A stretch of DNA of 64,000 nucleotides from Chryseobacterium sp. VAUSW3 (GTDB lineage Bacteria > Bacteroidota > Bacteroidia > Flavobacteriales > Weeksellaceae): contig NZ_NIUY01000002.1 in NCBI RefSeq assembly GCF_002205795.1, positions 496,001 to 560,000 of the forward strand. Reading direction: 5' to 3'. Shown here one piece after another: positions 48,344 to 57,489 of this stretch. The notes under the pieces are model-generated. The model saw nothing but the letters and a program-made list of their open reading frames with translations, did not search any database and was not told the origin of the DNA. Numbering within the stretch: the first letter of the stretch is position 1; every line of letters starts with the position of its first letter. A program made the translations under genes and the position numbers.

Positions 48344-51076
48344 TTAGTTACCCCAGGTTTCTTTCACTTCTTCAACAAACTCAAGTTCCGGATTTAGAAT
48401 GTCGAGAATTACATTTTTTATTGATCTCATCGGAGTTTCTAAAAGCGCTCGCGAGATTTCTTTTTCTCCGAAAAGATGAAGATTCTGCACACCTTTGTTC
48501 ACTTCAGCAAAACTCCAGATTCCACATTGCAGAAAATTATCCGGATATTTTTCTTCATTTAAAACCGAATAAGCGTACACACAAAGCTGCATCGCCTGCT
48601 TATAATCATATCTGAAAAATAATTTTTCAAGTTTTTCTTCGTCTTCAGGCTTTTTCGGAACTGAGAGCGAAAGATTTTTAGTTTTCGCCGTTTTAAAATC
48701 AATAATCCTGAGATTTCCGTTAAGGCGGTCAACACGGTCAATAAATCCGTAAAAATAAACGGGATCCCCTTTTTCACTATCAAGGAAAAACTGCACATCT
48801 TCAAAGTTTCCTTCAACGCTTAAAATTTCAAGCGAGTTGCCCTGTTCCAACAAATTTCTGTCGTAATCAATTACACTGCGTACTACCCTTTCTGCAATAG
48901 ATTTATGAATGAAATTCATCCCTTTTTCGTAAAATTCAGTTTGGTGTTTCAGCTTTTCTATCGCGCGGTTAATTACATCAATAATCACTTCATTAGAAAT
49001 CTCTAAATCACTTACAGTTAATTCTTTACCGATAAATTTTTCATAAATATCTTGAAGCGAATAATGCACGAGATTACCGTAACTGCGCTGCGAAAGTTCT
49101 TCTTCAATTTCACTGGTTTCTCTTGTATTGAGAATTTTGGTGAGATAAAAATCTACAGGATTATAAATATAAGAGGTAAGATGCGAAGCCGAAATTTTCT
49201 TTTTCCACTCATTCAGTTTTTCAAGGACTTTCGGGGTTTTTTCAATATGGATTGGTTCCTGGCGAATCGGATCTGAAGAATTTTCGATGATGATATTTTC
49301 AATCTCGTGATGGCTGTCTTCAATCTCCATTTGGGTAATAAACCGGCTTTTTTCGCCTGTATTCACCCCTGAACCCAAGGCGTTGAAAAGTAGATGAACA
49401 TTCTTCGAATCCTGAATTAAGCGGTAAAAATGATAGGCATAAATCCCATCGTTTTCTAAAAAAGTATGCAAACCGAAATGTTTCCTGATATCAAACGGCA
49501 GATAGGTATTCTGTGAATTTCCGAGCGGCAATTTACCTTCGTTCGCAGAGAGCAAAATAATATTTTCGAAGTTCAAGAGCCTTGTTTCCAAAAGTCCCAT
49601 CACCTGTAAACCTGCCAACGGCTCGCCCTGAAAATCAATCGCTTCGGAATTTACCAACTGATTGATCAGCACCTCCAGGGTGTCCATGTTTATCTGAAAA
49701 TTGTAAGGTGAAAGCTGATTTTTAATAATTTTAAAACTCTTTTCGAAATGCGCAATATTTTCATAAAGAATATCATCCAGCGGTCTGAATTTCAATACGT
49801 AACAGTAATTGATGAGCAAATCCAGGAATTCTTTTACAGAACCGGGCTTCTGAAAAAGTTTGAAATAAGAAAGGTCTGAAAGCAATTCCCCAAACTGTTT
49901 TTTAGAAATATAAACAATGTTTCGCTCTTCAATTGTAGTTTTGAAAGCAGCTATAATTTCTCTGTCGGATTCATCATTCGGAAGTTCCTCCAGTACCGCA
50001 AGCACATCATTGTAATAATAGGAAGAATCCTTTTGCTCAAGCTGTTTCTGAAGATAAAACAGTTTTTTAATCGCATTACTGAAAGCAAGATTTTTCAGCG
50101 GAAAACCCATGGTAATATTAAGATATTCCACCGAGCTGATCGCGTCTAAAGTTGCCGGAAGCAAGTTTTCGTCGAGCAAAACGACTGCAGTTTTCGACAG
50201 ATCTTCAGGTGTTATTCCTTTAAAAATTTCGGGAAGTACTTTGGCCTGTGTAATATTTCCGGAAACCTCATAAACTTTAATTCGTTTTTCCTGTGCAAAA
50301 TCGTTTGCAACCCATTGGAACGGGCGACTTTCATTAAATTCTTTCCAGGTTTTATGGTTGCGAAGAAATTTGCCAGCTTCCTGGCGTTCATCATTCATGT
50401 AGTAGTCATCAGCCTGGAAAAAACACTGCGCTTTATCCCACTGAAGCAGACTTTTTACCAGTTGTTCCTCGACCGGCGTAAATGCATTAAAACCACAGAA
50501 CACGAATTTCTGATCAGTTTTCTGGGCAAAATCTGCAATTTTTCTTTTTGCTGTTTCATGAATCATGCCTGAAGTTGCCCAGTTTTTTTCTGTAAGTTTC
50601 TTTTTTAGGATCGGAAGAAAAACATTCATCTTCTGCCAGAAATTCAGGAACTTTCTTCTCGGGTTGTCTTCTGATTCGCCAAGGTTTTCAGACCAGTTTT
50701 TGATGCGTTCTTCATCGAACATATAGACCAAAACCTGCTCATCGCTTTCTGAAAATTTCATAATATCATCCCAATCCTTCAGCAGCGTTGGAAACCATTT
50801 AAGAAAAGAAGCAAAATCTTCAGAAGGCTGAATCTCGCGGTAGATGTCGAATGCGAAAAGCCATAGCGAAATTCCCTGCAGATGCTGTTTGCCGGAAAGA
50901 TCGCGTATTAAATCTTCCACTGTGAAAAAGTTTGGCAAAAAGCCGGAATATTGCTTTTCTTTCAGTATTTTTTTGATGAAAACAACAGGTCTTTTTCCGG
51001 GAAGAACAATATTGAATTGTGAGAGATCCGAATTTTGGGACAACAGTTCGGTGATGATTTTATTGAGAAATTTCAT
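48344..51076 (-). CDS. PD-(D/E)XK nuclease with inactive helicase-like part (AddB-like)
   Basis: About 910 residues. The C-terminal nuclease has 'YGNLVHYSLQDIYEKF', 'FYGFIDRVDRLNG' and 'LRIIDFKTAKT', giving the Asp and DxK of the RecB-type active site. The N-terminal part resembles a UvrD-like helicase without a functional Walker A ('VLPGKRPVVFIKKILK'), as in AddB. It would work in recombinational repair with a RecB/AddA-like helicase, which is not in this window. The ATG at 51076 is chosen: a near-consensus -7 box (CATCTTTG, 51085-51092) lies between it and the longer start at 51112. Confidence 0.85.
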   Translation of the reverse strand: MKFLNKIITELLSQNSDLSQFNIVLPGKRPVVFIKKILKEKQYSGFLPNFFTVEDLIRDLSGKQHLQGISLWLFAFDIYREIQPSEDFASFLKWFPTLLKDWDDIMKFSESDEQVLVYMFDEERIKNWSENLGESEDNPRRKFLNFWQKMNVFLPILKKKLTEKNWATSGMIHETAKRKIADFAQKTDQKFVFCGFNAFTPVEEQLVKSLLQWDKAQCFFQADDYYMNDERQEAGKFLRNHKTWKEFNESRPFQWVANDFAQEKRIKVYEVSGNITQAKVLPEIFKGITPEDLSKTAVVLLDENLLPATLDAISSVEYLNITMGFPLKNLAFSNAIKKLFYLQKQLEQKDSSYYYNDVLAVLEELPNDESDREIIAAFKTTIEERNIVYISKKQFGELLSDLSYFKLFQKPGSVKEFLDLLINYCYVLKFRPLDDILYENIAHFEKSFKIIKNQLSPYNFQINMDTLEVLINQLVNSEAIDFQGEPLAGLQVMGLLETRLLNFENIILLSANEGKLPLGNSQNTYLPFDIRKHFGLHTFLENDGIYAYHFYRLIQDSKNVHLLFNALGSGVNTGEKSRFITQMEIEDSHHEIENIIIENSSDPIRQEPIHIEKTPKVLEKLNEWKKKISASHLTSYIYNPVDFYLTKILNTRETSEIEEELSQRSYGNLVHYSLQDIYEKFIGKELTVSDLEISNEVIIDVINRAIEKLKHQTEFYEKGMNFIHKSIAERVVRSVIDYDRNLLEQGNSLEILSVEGNFEDVQFFLDSEKGDPVYFYGFIDRVDRLNGNLRIIDFKTAKTKNLSLSVPKKPEDEEKLEKLFFRYDYKQAMQLCVYAYSVLNEEKYPDNFLQCGIWSFAEVNKGVQNLHLFGEKEISRALLETPMRSIKNVILDILNPELEFVEEVKETWGN

Positions 51077-51168
51077 AAAGAATGCAAAGATGAAAAATAA
51101 GCATAATTTCATAAAAAAACATCAGAAATAAAATAATTCTGATGTTTTTTCTATATTTTGAACTTTAA

Positions 51169-51585
51169 TTATTGAACCACGATATTCTTTTCGATCCAGA
51201 TATTTGCACCGGCTGTATCTTTGCCGTTCCAGAATCTGAAAACATAAGTTCCGGTTTGTTGTGGCCTGAAATTGATCTGTGAAACTCTTGTCGCAACTTC
51301 ACCACAACTGGCTGAAGTTTTAAATTTATATGATATTACTTTACGCTCCAACGGTGCAACGTGCTGATAATCATAACCATAAAATCCTTCGCACTGCGTA
51401 CTGAACTGCGAGAAGGTTTTTATCGTTTGCGTAGTATAAATATCCATCGTATCCTGCGCGATTTTTACACTGTCTATTTTCAATGGTTCTGTACTTAAAA
51501 TCTCATCACCTTCCAAACGGTCGTTGCAACTTGCCAAACTGAAAATCAAAAGAGCAACGAAAATGGATTTGAATATTGTTCTCAT
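51169..51585 (-). CDS. Small lipoprotein of unknown function
   Basis: 138 residues; lipoprotein signal ending SLASC (C20). The mature part has two Cys (in 'STQCEGFYGYDYQH' and 'TSASCGEVATRV') that could form a disulfide. It also has a beta-rich C-terminus, 'INFRPQQTGTYVFRFWNGKD'-like, of the kind found in small Ig-like domains. No named family is recognised. It stands alone between the AddB-like gene and rsmG, all leftward, with gaps over 50 bp. Confidence 0.75.
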   Translation of the reverse strand: MRTIFKSIFVALLIFSLASCNDRLEGDEILSTEPLKIDSVKIAQDTMDIYTTQTIKTFSQFSTQCEGFYGYDYQHVAPLERKVISYKFKTSASCGEVATRVSQINFRPQQTGTYVFRFWNGKDTAGANIWIEKNIVVQ

Positions 51586-51638
51586 AAAATTGAAATTTAT
51601 TAGTGAAATAATATCAATAATTGCTTTAATCTGATGAA

Positions 51639-52274
51639 TTATGAATTGAAATTTCCTTTAGATAAATATACTACTTTTTTGGTTTCGAAAAACTCACTAT
51701 CAAAAAATTTATTCAGTTCAAAGATTTCCGCTTTCATTCCGGCGAGTTCTTCAGATAAATCGCCACCTTTTAAATAAAGAACGCCGTTGTGTTTAGGGTT
51801 AAACTGTTCTTTTTCGAATTTTCCCTTCAACCATCGTAGAAAAACCGGCATCTGTGTTACCGCTCTGCTTACAACAAAATGGAATTTTTCTTTTAAATTT
51901 TCTGCTCTGCCATGAACTGCGGTCACATTTTTTAATCCGATTGCCTGCGAAACTTCTTTTACAACTGTGATTTTTTTACCAATAGAATCGATCAGCGTAA
52001 AATGCGAATCCGGAAACAAAATAGCCAGCGGAATTCCCGGGAAACCACCGCCAGTTCCAATATCAAGAATTTTTGTGTTCGGAGCAAATTCCATCACTTT
52101 TGCGATTCCGAGAGAATGCAGAATATGTTTTTCGTAAAGCGAATCCATATCTTTGCGGGAAATCACATTTATTTTTTCATTCCATTCTCCGTAGAGTTCT
52201 TCCAGTTTACTAAACTGTTCTTTCTGTTGTTCGGTAAGGTTCGGGAAATACTTTTCTATAAGTTCAGCAGGCAT
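51639..52274 (-). CDS. rsmG: 16S rRNA (guanine-527-N7)-methyltransferase RsmG
   Basis: 211 residues. Methylates G527 of 16S rRNA. Signatures: 'WNEKINVISRKDMDSLYEKH', the SAM-binding loop 'ILDIGTGGGFPGIPLAI', 'HFTLIDSIGKKITVV' and 'FHFVVSRAVTQMP'. Usual length. A -7 box (TAAATTTG) lies 16 bp before the start. Divergent from the aminotransferase gene, the two promoters being about 34 bp apart. Confidence 0.97.
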   Translation of the reverse strand: MPAELIEKYFPNLTEQQKEQFSKLEELYGEWNEKINVISRKDMDSLYEKHILHSLGIAKVMEFAPNTKILDIGTGGGFPGIPLAILFPDSHFTLIDSIGKKITVVKEVSQAIGLKNVTAVHGRAENLKEKFHFVVSRAVTQMPVFLRWLKGKFEKEQFNPKHNGVLYLKGGDLSEELAGMKAEIFELNKFFDSEFFETKKVVYLSKGNFNS

Positions 52275-52290
52275 TTAAATATAATTTCCA

Positions 52291-52298
52291 CAAATTTA
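52291..52298 (-). promoter_or_regulatory. -7 box (TAAATTTG) of rsmG
   Basis: Exact minus-strand TAnnTTTG match. Confidence 0.65.
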
Positions 52299-52331
52299 AA
52301 AAAACAAGTTCAGAACTTTGCAGAAAAAAAT

Positions 52332-52339
52332 TATCTTTG
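52332..52339 (+). promoter_or_regulatory. -7 box (TATCTTTG) of the aminotransferase gene
   Basis: Exact TAnnTTTG match; the TTG at 52337 lies inside it and so cannot be the start codon. Confidence 0.65.
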
Positions 52340-52357
52340 AGAGATTTAAGAATGATT

Positions 52358-53557
52358 ATGGAAAAACACTCTGAAAGGCTTAACAGAATGAGCTTTTCGC
52401 AGACTTTTGTAATGAGTAACAAAGTTCGGGAAATGAAAGCCAACGGACTGGATGTTATAAGTTTAACACTTGGAGAACCCGATTTTGATGTTCCGAAAAA
52501 CATTAAAGAAGCGGCTTTTGAGGCAATCAATAACAATTTCAGCCACTACTCTCCTGTTCCGGGATTTCTTGATTTAAGGCAAGCCATTTGTGACAAACTG
52601 AAGCGCGATAACAATCTCGATTATCTTCCTTCTCAAATTTGCGTATCCAATGGTGCAAAGCAGTCTATTTTAAATGTTTTAGCGTCGGTCCTTAATGACG
52701 GGGATGAAGTGATTCTGCCGGCTCCCTATTGGGTGAGTTATGATGAAATGGTGAAAATGATGGGCGGAACTTCGGTTTTTGTGGAAACATCAATTGAAAC
52801 TGAATTTAAAATTACCGCCGAACAGCTCGAAAAAGCAATTACGCCAAAAACTAAAGTATTACTTTACAGTTCGCCGTGTAACCCGTCGGGAAGTGTTTAT
52901 ACGTATGAAGAACTGGAAAAAATCGCGAATGTGATTGCCAGGTATCCGCAAATCACCATTATTTCTGATGAGATTTATGAATTTATAAATTACGACGGAA
53001 AACATACCTCAATTGCTGAATTCCCGCAGGTCTATGAGCAAACCGCCGTTATCAACGGAATGTCGAAAGCGTTCGCAATGACAGGCTGGCGAATTGGCTA
53101 CTCTGCGTGCCCAACATGGCTCGCGAAAGGCTGCGAAAAAATTCAGGGACAAATGACGAGCGGCGCCAATACGATGGCACAGAAAGCGTCGGTAACTGCG
53201 CTGAAAACAGATCCTTCGGAATACCGTTATATGATTGATGAATTTAAAAAAAGAAGAGAGATCGTATATCATCTGATGAAAGAAATTCCCGGATTCAAGG
53301 TGAATTATCCTGAAGCAGCGTTTTATTTCTTTCCGGATATTTCTTTCTATATCGGTAAAACTTTAAACGGAACTGAAATAAAAGACGCCGATGATTTTGC
53401 GATGTTTTTGCTTGAAAACGCCTATGTAGGAACGGTGGGTGGCGTTTCTTTCGGAAATGCAAACTGTATCCGTTTTTCTTACGCAGCTTCTGAAAAAGAG
53501 CTTAAAGACGCCATGAACAGGATAAAAGTCTGCCTGGAAGAAGCGATTATTGAATAA
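52358..53557 (+). CDS. Pyridoxal-phosphate aminotransferase, class I (aspartate type)
   Basis: About 399 residues. PLP-binding Lys is K237 (in NGMSKAFAMTGWRIGY) with 'YSSPCNPSGSVY' and 'ISDEIYEFI' as the Asn and Asp/Tyr contacts. 'SLTLGEPDFDVP' at the N-terminus fits the AAT-Igamma branch, which uses aspartate, glutamate and sometimes prephenate. Start: ATG at 52358 (MEKHSERL), with 52352 as an alternative; both follow the promoter. A perfect palindromic terminator follows. Confidence 0.92.
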   Translation: MEKHSERLNRMSFSQTFVMSNKVREMKANGLDVISLTLGEPDFDVPKNIKEAAFEAINNNFSHYSPVPGFLDLRQAICDKLKRDNNLDYLPSQICVSNGAKQSILNVLASVLNDGDEVILPAPYWVSYDEMVKMMGGTSVFVETSIETEFKITAEQLEKAITPKTKVLLYSSPCNPSGSVYTYEELEKIANVIARYPQITIISDEIYEFINYDGKHTSIAEFPQVYEQTAVINGMSKAFAMTGWRIGYSACPTWLAKGCEKIQGQMTSGANTMAQKASVTALKTDPSEYRYMIDEFKKRREIVYHLMKEIPGFKVNYPEAAFYFFPDISFYIGKTLNGTEIKDADDFAMFLLENAYVGTVGGVSFGNANCIRFSYAASEKELKDAMNRIKVCLEEAIIE

Positions 53558-53579
53558 ATTAAACACACAACTACAAAAT

Positions 53580-53611
53580 AACAAAGGTTCGAAAATTTTC
53601 GAACCTTTGTT
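53580..53611. terminator. Perfect 32-bp palindrome, bidirectional terminator
   Basis: 16-bp arms without any mismatch, centred between 53595 and 53596 in AAAA/TTTT, between two convergent genes. Confidence 0.88.
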
Positions 53612-53628
53612 ATTATTATGAAAAATTA

Positions 53629-54408
53629 TTAAAATTTAATAATGTCTTTCATTTTTTCGTTTTCTTCGTTTACCAAATCATCATCAACCAGGATTTTTCC
53701 GCTGTGTTCATCAATGATAATTTTTTTTCTCTGCGCAATTTCCATCTGCTTTTGTGGAGGAAGTGTAAAGAAGGATCCTTTTGGCGCACCTCTTTCCAAA
53801 CCTACAACAGCAAGCCCTGTTGGTGAATTGGTACGGATTCTTTGATAAGAAGCCAGCAATCTTTCGTCGATATTTTTTGCAAACTCCTGCGATTTTTCAA
53901 CTAAGAAATCTTCTTCTTTCTGGGTTTCAGCAACCAGACTTTCCAGTTCTTCTTTTTTGAATTTCAGGTGATTTTTAAGTTCTTCGATTTTATTGTTCAA
54001 CTCTTCAAAAGTCTCATTTTTATGCGCAATTTTCGCTCCAAATTCCTTAATTCTTTTTTCAGCCAGCTGAATTTCAAGCTCCTGGAATTCTATTTCTTTT
54101 CCTAAGGCTTCAAATTCTTTATTGTTTCTTACCGTTTCCTGCTGAGCTTTGTATTTGTCGATCAGGGTTTTCGCATGATTGATGACTTCATTTTTTGTAT
54201 TGATTTCATCATTCTGTTCTTTTATTTCGTTCTGAAATTTATCAGCTCTTTTCTCCAGACCTTCGATTTCAATCTCCAGATCCTCAACTTCAATTGGTAA
54301 TTCACCTCTTGTATTGCGGATTTCATCTAATCTTGAATCGATGATTTGCAGGTCATAAAGCGCCCTTAACTTATCTTCAACAGAGATTTCTACAGTTTTT
54401 TTAGCCAT
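53629..54408 (-). CDS. Coiled-coil protein of the COG1579 type, zinc ribbon lost
   Basis: 259 residues, mostly long alpha-helical coiled coil (about 15-190, heptads rich in Glu/Lys). The C-terminal part 'GLERGAPKGSFFTLPPQ', then 'RKKIIIDEHSGKILVDDD', lines up with the C4 zinc ribbon of the CT398/COG1579 family. All four cysteines are missing. The family is linked in some bacteria to RNA or flagellar/secretion complexes, but no firm function applies here. It ends the transcript that begins with the Nif3-like gene, 4 bp upstream. Confidence 0.85.
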   Translation of the reverse strand: MAKKTVEISVEDKLRALYDLQIIDSRLDEIRNTRGELPIEVEDLEIEIEGLEKRADKFQNEIKEQNDEINTKNEVINHAKTLIDKYKAQQETVRNNKEFEALGKEIEFQELEIQLAEKRIKEFGAKIAHKNETFEELNNKIEELKNHLKFKKEELESLVAETQKEEDFLVEKSQEFAKNIDERLLASYQRIRTNSPTGLAVVGLERGAPKGSFFTLPPQKQMEIAQRKKIIIDEHSGKILVDDDLVNEENEKMKDIIKF

Positions 54409-54412
54409 ATTT

Positions 54413-55510
54413 TTATAAAAAATAATTTACAGGATTTGTATTCTCAACAGATTTTGAGACTGCAAATTTAGGAAAAATTTCCGATAAAATCTCAATTAAT
54501 TGTTGGGTTACAAATTGTTCAGACTCAAAATGACCGATGTCGCAAATAAGCATTTTGCCTTCATTCTGAAAAAATTCATGATATTTTACATCTCCCGTTA
54601 AATACGCATCACAGTTCTGCGAAAGCGCGGCTTTTATGCCACTTGCACCACTTCCGCCTAAAACACCTACCCTTTTTATTTTTTTGTTGTTAAGCTGAGA
54701 GTGACGAATCATCTTTAAACTGAATTTTTCTTTTACAAACTTAAGGAAATCAGTCTCATCCATTTCTGTTTCAAGGTCACCAAATCTTCCTAATCCGGAA
54801 TATTGATTTTCGTTTTCGAGTGTGATGATTTGGTAAGCGACTTCCTCATAAGGATGCGCATTCTTCAAGGCAGCCATCATTTGATGCTGTTTATAGTGTT
54901 CAAAAATTACAGAAACCATCTGCTCATCAGCATTTTCACGGATATTTTGGATTCCGGAAAATGGATTTGAACCTTCAATCGGTCTGAACGTTCCTTTACC
55001 CTGAACCGTAAAACTGCACTCATCATAAAATCCTATATTTCCTGCGCCAGCTTTAAAGAGGGCGTTTTTAACAGCTTCTGTATAATTATTCGGAACGTAT
55101 ACTTCCAGCTTTCTAAGGTTTTGGGGTTTTGGCATTAAAATCTTCTGATTCTGAAGACCTAATTCCTCGCAAATCCTGAAATTAACTCCAAAATAATCAT
55201 TGTCAAAAGCTGTATGAATCGCATAAATTGCAATTTTATTCTCCATCGCTTTTAAAACTGCCCGTTCTACATAGTTTTTTCCTGTAATTGACTTTAAACC
55301 GGAAAAAATAATGGGATGAAAGGTGACAATAAAATTTACTTTTTTGGAAACAGCTTCGTCGATGACTTGTTCCAAAGCGTCATGACAAACAAGTATTCCG
55401 GTAACATTACGCTGCAGATTACCGCACAATAATCCAACATTATCAAAATCTTCTGCCTGTTTTAGAGCGATTTTTTTTTCTATTTCAGAAACCACTTCCT
55501 TTACTGTCAT
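54413..55510 (-). CDS. Nif3-like dinuclear metal-centre protein
   Basis: 365 residues with the YbgI/YqfO architecture: two Nif3 halves around an inserted CutA-like domain (about 130-235, 'LRKLEVYVPNNYTEAVKNAL'). Metal ligands are visible in 'VTFHPIIFSG' and 'ICDIGHFESEQ'. The family is widespread and has been tied to GTP cyclohydrolase-like chemistry, but its function is uncertain. The start at 55510 (MTVKEVV) fits family length; the longer frame to 55585 would overlap the divergent channel gene. Confidence 0.9.
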   Translation of the reverse strand: MTVKEVVSEIEKKIALKQAEDFDNVGLLCGNLQRNVTGILVCHDALEQVIDEAVSKKVNFIVTFHPIIFSGLKSITGKNYVERAVLKAMENKIAIYAIHTAFDNDYFGVNFRICEELGLQNQKILMPKPQNLRKLEVYVPNNYTEAVKNALFKAGAGNIGFYDECSFTVQGKGTFRPIEGSNPFSGIQNIRENADEQMVSVIFEHYKQHQMMAALKNAHPYEEVAYQIITLENENQYSGLGRFGDLETEMDETDFLKFVKEKFSLKMIRHSQLNNKKIKRVGVLGGSGASGIKAALSQNCDAYLTGDVKYHEFFQNEGKMLICDIGHFESEQFVTQQLIEILSEIFPKFAVSKSVENTNPVNYFL

Positions 55511-55552
55511 TTTCTTAAGTTTGTAGCGAAAGTAAGAATTATTTCTTACATT

Positions 55553-55560
55553 TAATTTTG
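55553..55560 (+). promoter_or_regulatory. -7 box (TAATTTTG) of the ion-channel gene
   Basis: Exact TAnnTTTG match ending 10 bases before the ATG, so the leader is very short. Confidence 0.6.
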
Positions 55561-55570
55561 AATTACACCT

Positions 55571-56398
55571 ATGGAAAAGGAACATAACTTTATATCCGAA
55601 CGCACGAAATGGAAACGTCAGGTTTACCGTATTATCTTTCTTTCAGACACTAAACTTGGTAAGCTCTTCGACCTTGTTCTTTTGGTTCTTATCTTATTAA
55701 GCACCTTCATCGTCATGATGGAAAGTGTAAAGATTTTCGATGCTAAGCTCCATCTTGTTTTTGTAATTCTTGAAATCATCATCACTGCATTTTTTACGGT
55801 TGAATATGTGTTACGAGTTCTTACCATTAAAAATAAGAAAGCATATATCTTCAGTTTTTTTGGAATCATCGATTTTCTGGCAATCCTTCCTTTTTACCTG
55901 AGTCTGTTTTTCCCCATTACAAAGTACTTTTTGATTTTAAGAATGCTCAGGATGCTGAGGGTTTTCAGGATTTTTAACCTTCTGGATTTTATGAATGATG
56001 GCTATTTCATCGTAAGAGCTCTGAAACACAGTTCCAGAAAGATATATATATTTCTCCTGTTTTTGGTAATATTCTGTGTAATCGTGGGTTCGCTGATGTT
56101 TATGGTGGAGGGTCACCGGGAAGGATTTGAAAGCATTCCACAGAGTATTTACTGGGCGGTAGTGACTGTAACAACAGTGGGTTATGGTGATGTTTCGCCG
56201 GGTACACCACTCGGTAAATTCCTTTCAGTTCTTCTAATGCTTGCCGGTTATTCTATCATTGCTGTGCCGACAGGAATTGTAACCGCAGAAATGCGCAACA
56301 AACGCCAAAATCTGGAGAAAGTTTGTGACCGGTGCGGGAATGAGGATATTGATGATGATTCGCGTTATTGCAAAATCTGCGGCGAAAAAGTGGTATAA
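55571..56398 (+). CDS. Voltage-gated potassium channel with C-terminal zinc ribbon
   Basis: 275 residues with six membrane helices. S4 carries arginines at every third place (R124, R127, R130, R133 in RMLRMLRVFRIF). The pore filter is TTVGYGD (201-207), selective for potassium. After S6 ('GYSIIAVPTGIVTAEM') the chain ends in a small ribbon with C252-x2-C255 and C267-x2-C270. The channel family is clear; the zinc ribbon in place of a longer cytoplasmic domain is notable and may gate or anchor the tetramer. Confidence 0.93.
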   Translation: MEKEHNFISERTKWKRQVYRIIFLSDTKLGKLFDLVLLVLILLSTFIVMMESVKIFDAKLHLVFVILEIIITAFFTVEYVLRVLTIKNKKAYIFSFFGIIDFLAILPFYLSLFFPITKYFLILRMLRMLRVFRIFNLLDFMNDGYFIVRALKHSSRKIYIFLLFLVIFCVIVGSLMFMVEGHREGFESIPQSIYWAVVTVTTVGYGDVSPGTPLGKFLSVLLMLAGYSIIAVPTGIVTAEMRNKRQNLEKVCDRCGNEDIDDDSRYCKICGEKVV

Positions 56399-56405
56399 AA
56401 AAAGA

Positions 56406-56430
56406 AGATGCATTTTAGCGCATCTCCTTT
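56406..56430 (+). terminator. Terminator of the channel gene
   Basis: AGATGC / GCATCT stem with 8-base loop, followed by CCTTTTCTT. Confidence 0.65.
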
Positions 56431-56511
56431 TCTTCTCAAAATTTGTGTTTTAGGTCTCAGGTTTTTACCTTTTGTTACAAATCATCATTTGTGATTATAT
56501 GAAACGGTGTT

Positions 56512-57447
56512 TTAATCTTTAAACAGTGAAACACGGGTTAATGATTGAAATTCCACGGTTGCAGCCGCATCTGCTTTCAAGAAAAAATTATAACCTTTAG
56601 GAACCGTATTTGCTGGTGGTTCGTATCCAACACTAGCTTCATCCGCTATAGTTACAAATAAGAACGTTAAGATGTTACCCGCTGGAGAATTTGAACCACT
56701 AGGAAGCGATTGAATAGAATTAATCTCGAACAAACTAACGGGATTTCTCATAATTGCCATCACGGATCCCGCGGAACCTGCACCAGCAACAACCCTTACA
56801 ACTAAACGCCACATGTGAACCTGTCCTAAAATTTGATTTTCGCGAAATTTTCCTGTTGCATCATCATAAATAAGTGGGGTCATCACCGCTGCAGATCCAA
56901 CCGTGCCGACCATCTCAGGCCAACTGGTTGTGCTTGGAGGTGCAAATGTTAACGGTGTACTTAGTATTAATGGTTGCTCAGCACCATACCCGTTACCTCC
57001 TTTCGGTAAAACAAATGATGGTAAACTCCCGCCTGAACCTCCTATAATTTTTACTACCCCATCATTACCGGCAGCTGACGAGGAGGCAACAAATAACCTT
57101 CTCCATTTCTGTCCGGGATCATCCCAATAAAAGAAACCTGAGGTTGTTAAGAATTCGCCTCTTCCGGTGCTTTCTTGGTTAGGAACCGATGCGGCAGAAG
57201 TGGCATAAACCAAGTTGGAATAATTCGAGGTTGATGCCGCTGCATAACCTTGAGCTACAGATATCGGCATATTAAATATTTCATCTCCTGTAAACCTGGG
57301 GACAAGCAAACCTGCAACTTTAGTTGCAACATCTTTACCATCAATCTGTAAAGTCGTAGTTGGCGCAGTGGTATTAATTCCCACCTGCGCGTGTGAAATC
57401 GTAAATAGGATTAACGACATTCCTAAAATAAATTTTTTTCTCATCAT
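56512..57447 (-). CDS. Secreted protein of unknown function
   Basis: 311 residues with a signal peptide (cleavage near ISHAQ). The mature start 'VGINTTAPTTTLQIDGKD' is a sequence type seen at the head of many flavobacterial cell-surface proteins. The rest is rich in Gly, Ser, Ala and Thr with beta-like stretches and no enzyme motif: 'LVPRFTGDEI', 'GFFYWDDPGQKWRRLFV', 'VEFQSLTRVSLFKD'. Its promoter region carries the third copy of the direct-repeat element of the sensory operon, so it may be a target of that regulator. Function unknown. Confidence 0.8.
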   Translation of the reverse strand: MMRKKFILGMSLILFTISHAQVGINTTAPTTTLQIDGKDVATKVAGLLVPRFTGDEIFNMPISVAQGYAAASTSNYSNLVYATSAASVPNQESTGRGEFLTTSGFFYWDDPGQKWRRLFVASSSAAGNDGVVKIIGGSGGSLPSFVLPKGGNGYGAEQPLILSTPLTFAPPSTTSWPEMVGTVGSAAVMTPLIYDDATGKFRENQILGQVHMWRLVVRVVAGAGSAGSVMAIMRNPVSLFEINSIQSLPSGSNSPAGNILTFLFVTIADEASVGYEPPANTVPKGYNFFLKADAAATVEFQSLTRVSLFKD

Positions 57448-57464
57448 GTGTGTTTTTTACGATT

Positions 57465-57472
57465 TAAAATTA
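57465..57472 (-). promoter_or_regulatory. Possible -7 box (TAATTTTA) of the secreted-protein gene
   Basis: One mismatch to TAnnTTTG; 35 bp from the second G of copy 3 of the repeat element and 17 bp before the ATG. Confidence 0.45.
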
Positions 57473-57489
57473 CTACTAATGAATAGAAT

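Noticed and set aside
56476-56493. Dyad ACAAAT-CATC-ATTTGT as terminator of the secreted-protein gene
   Set aside because: Short stem and no T run on the minus strand; evidence too weak to list.
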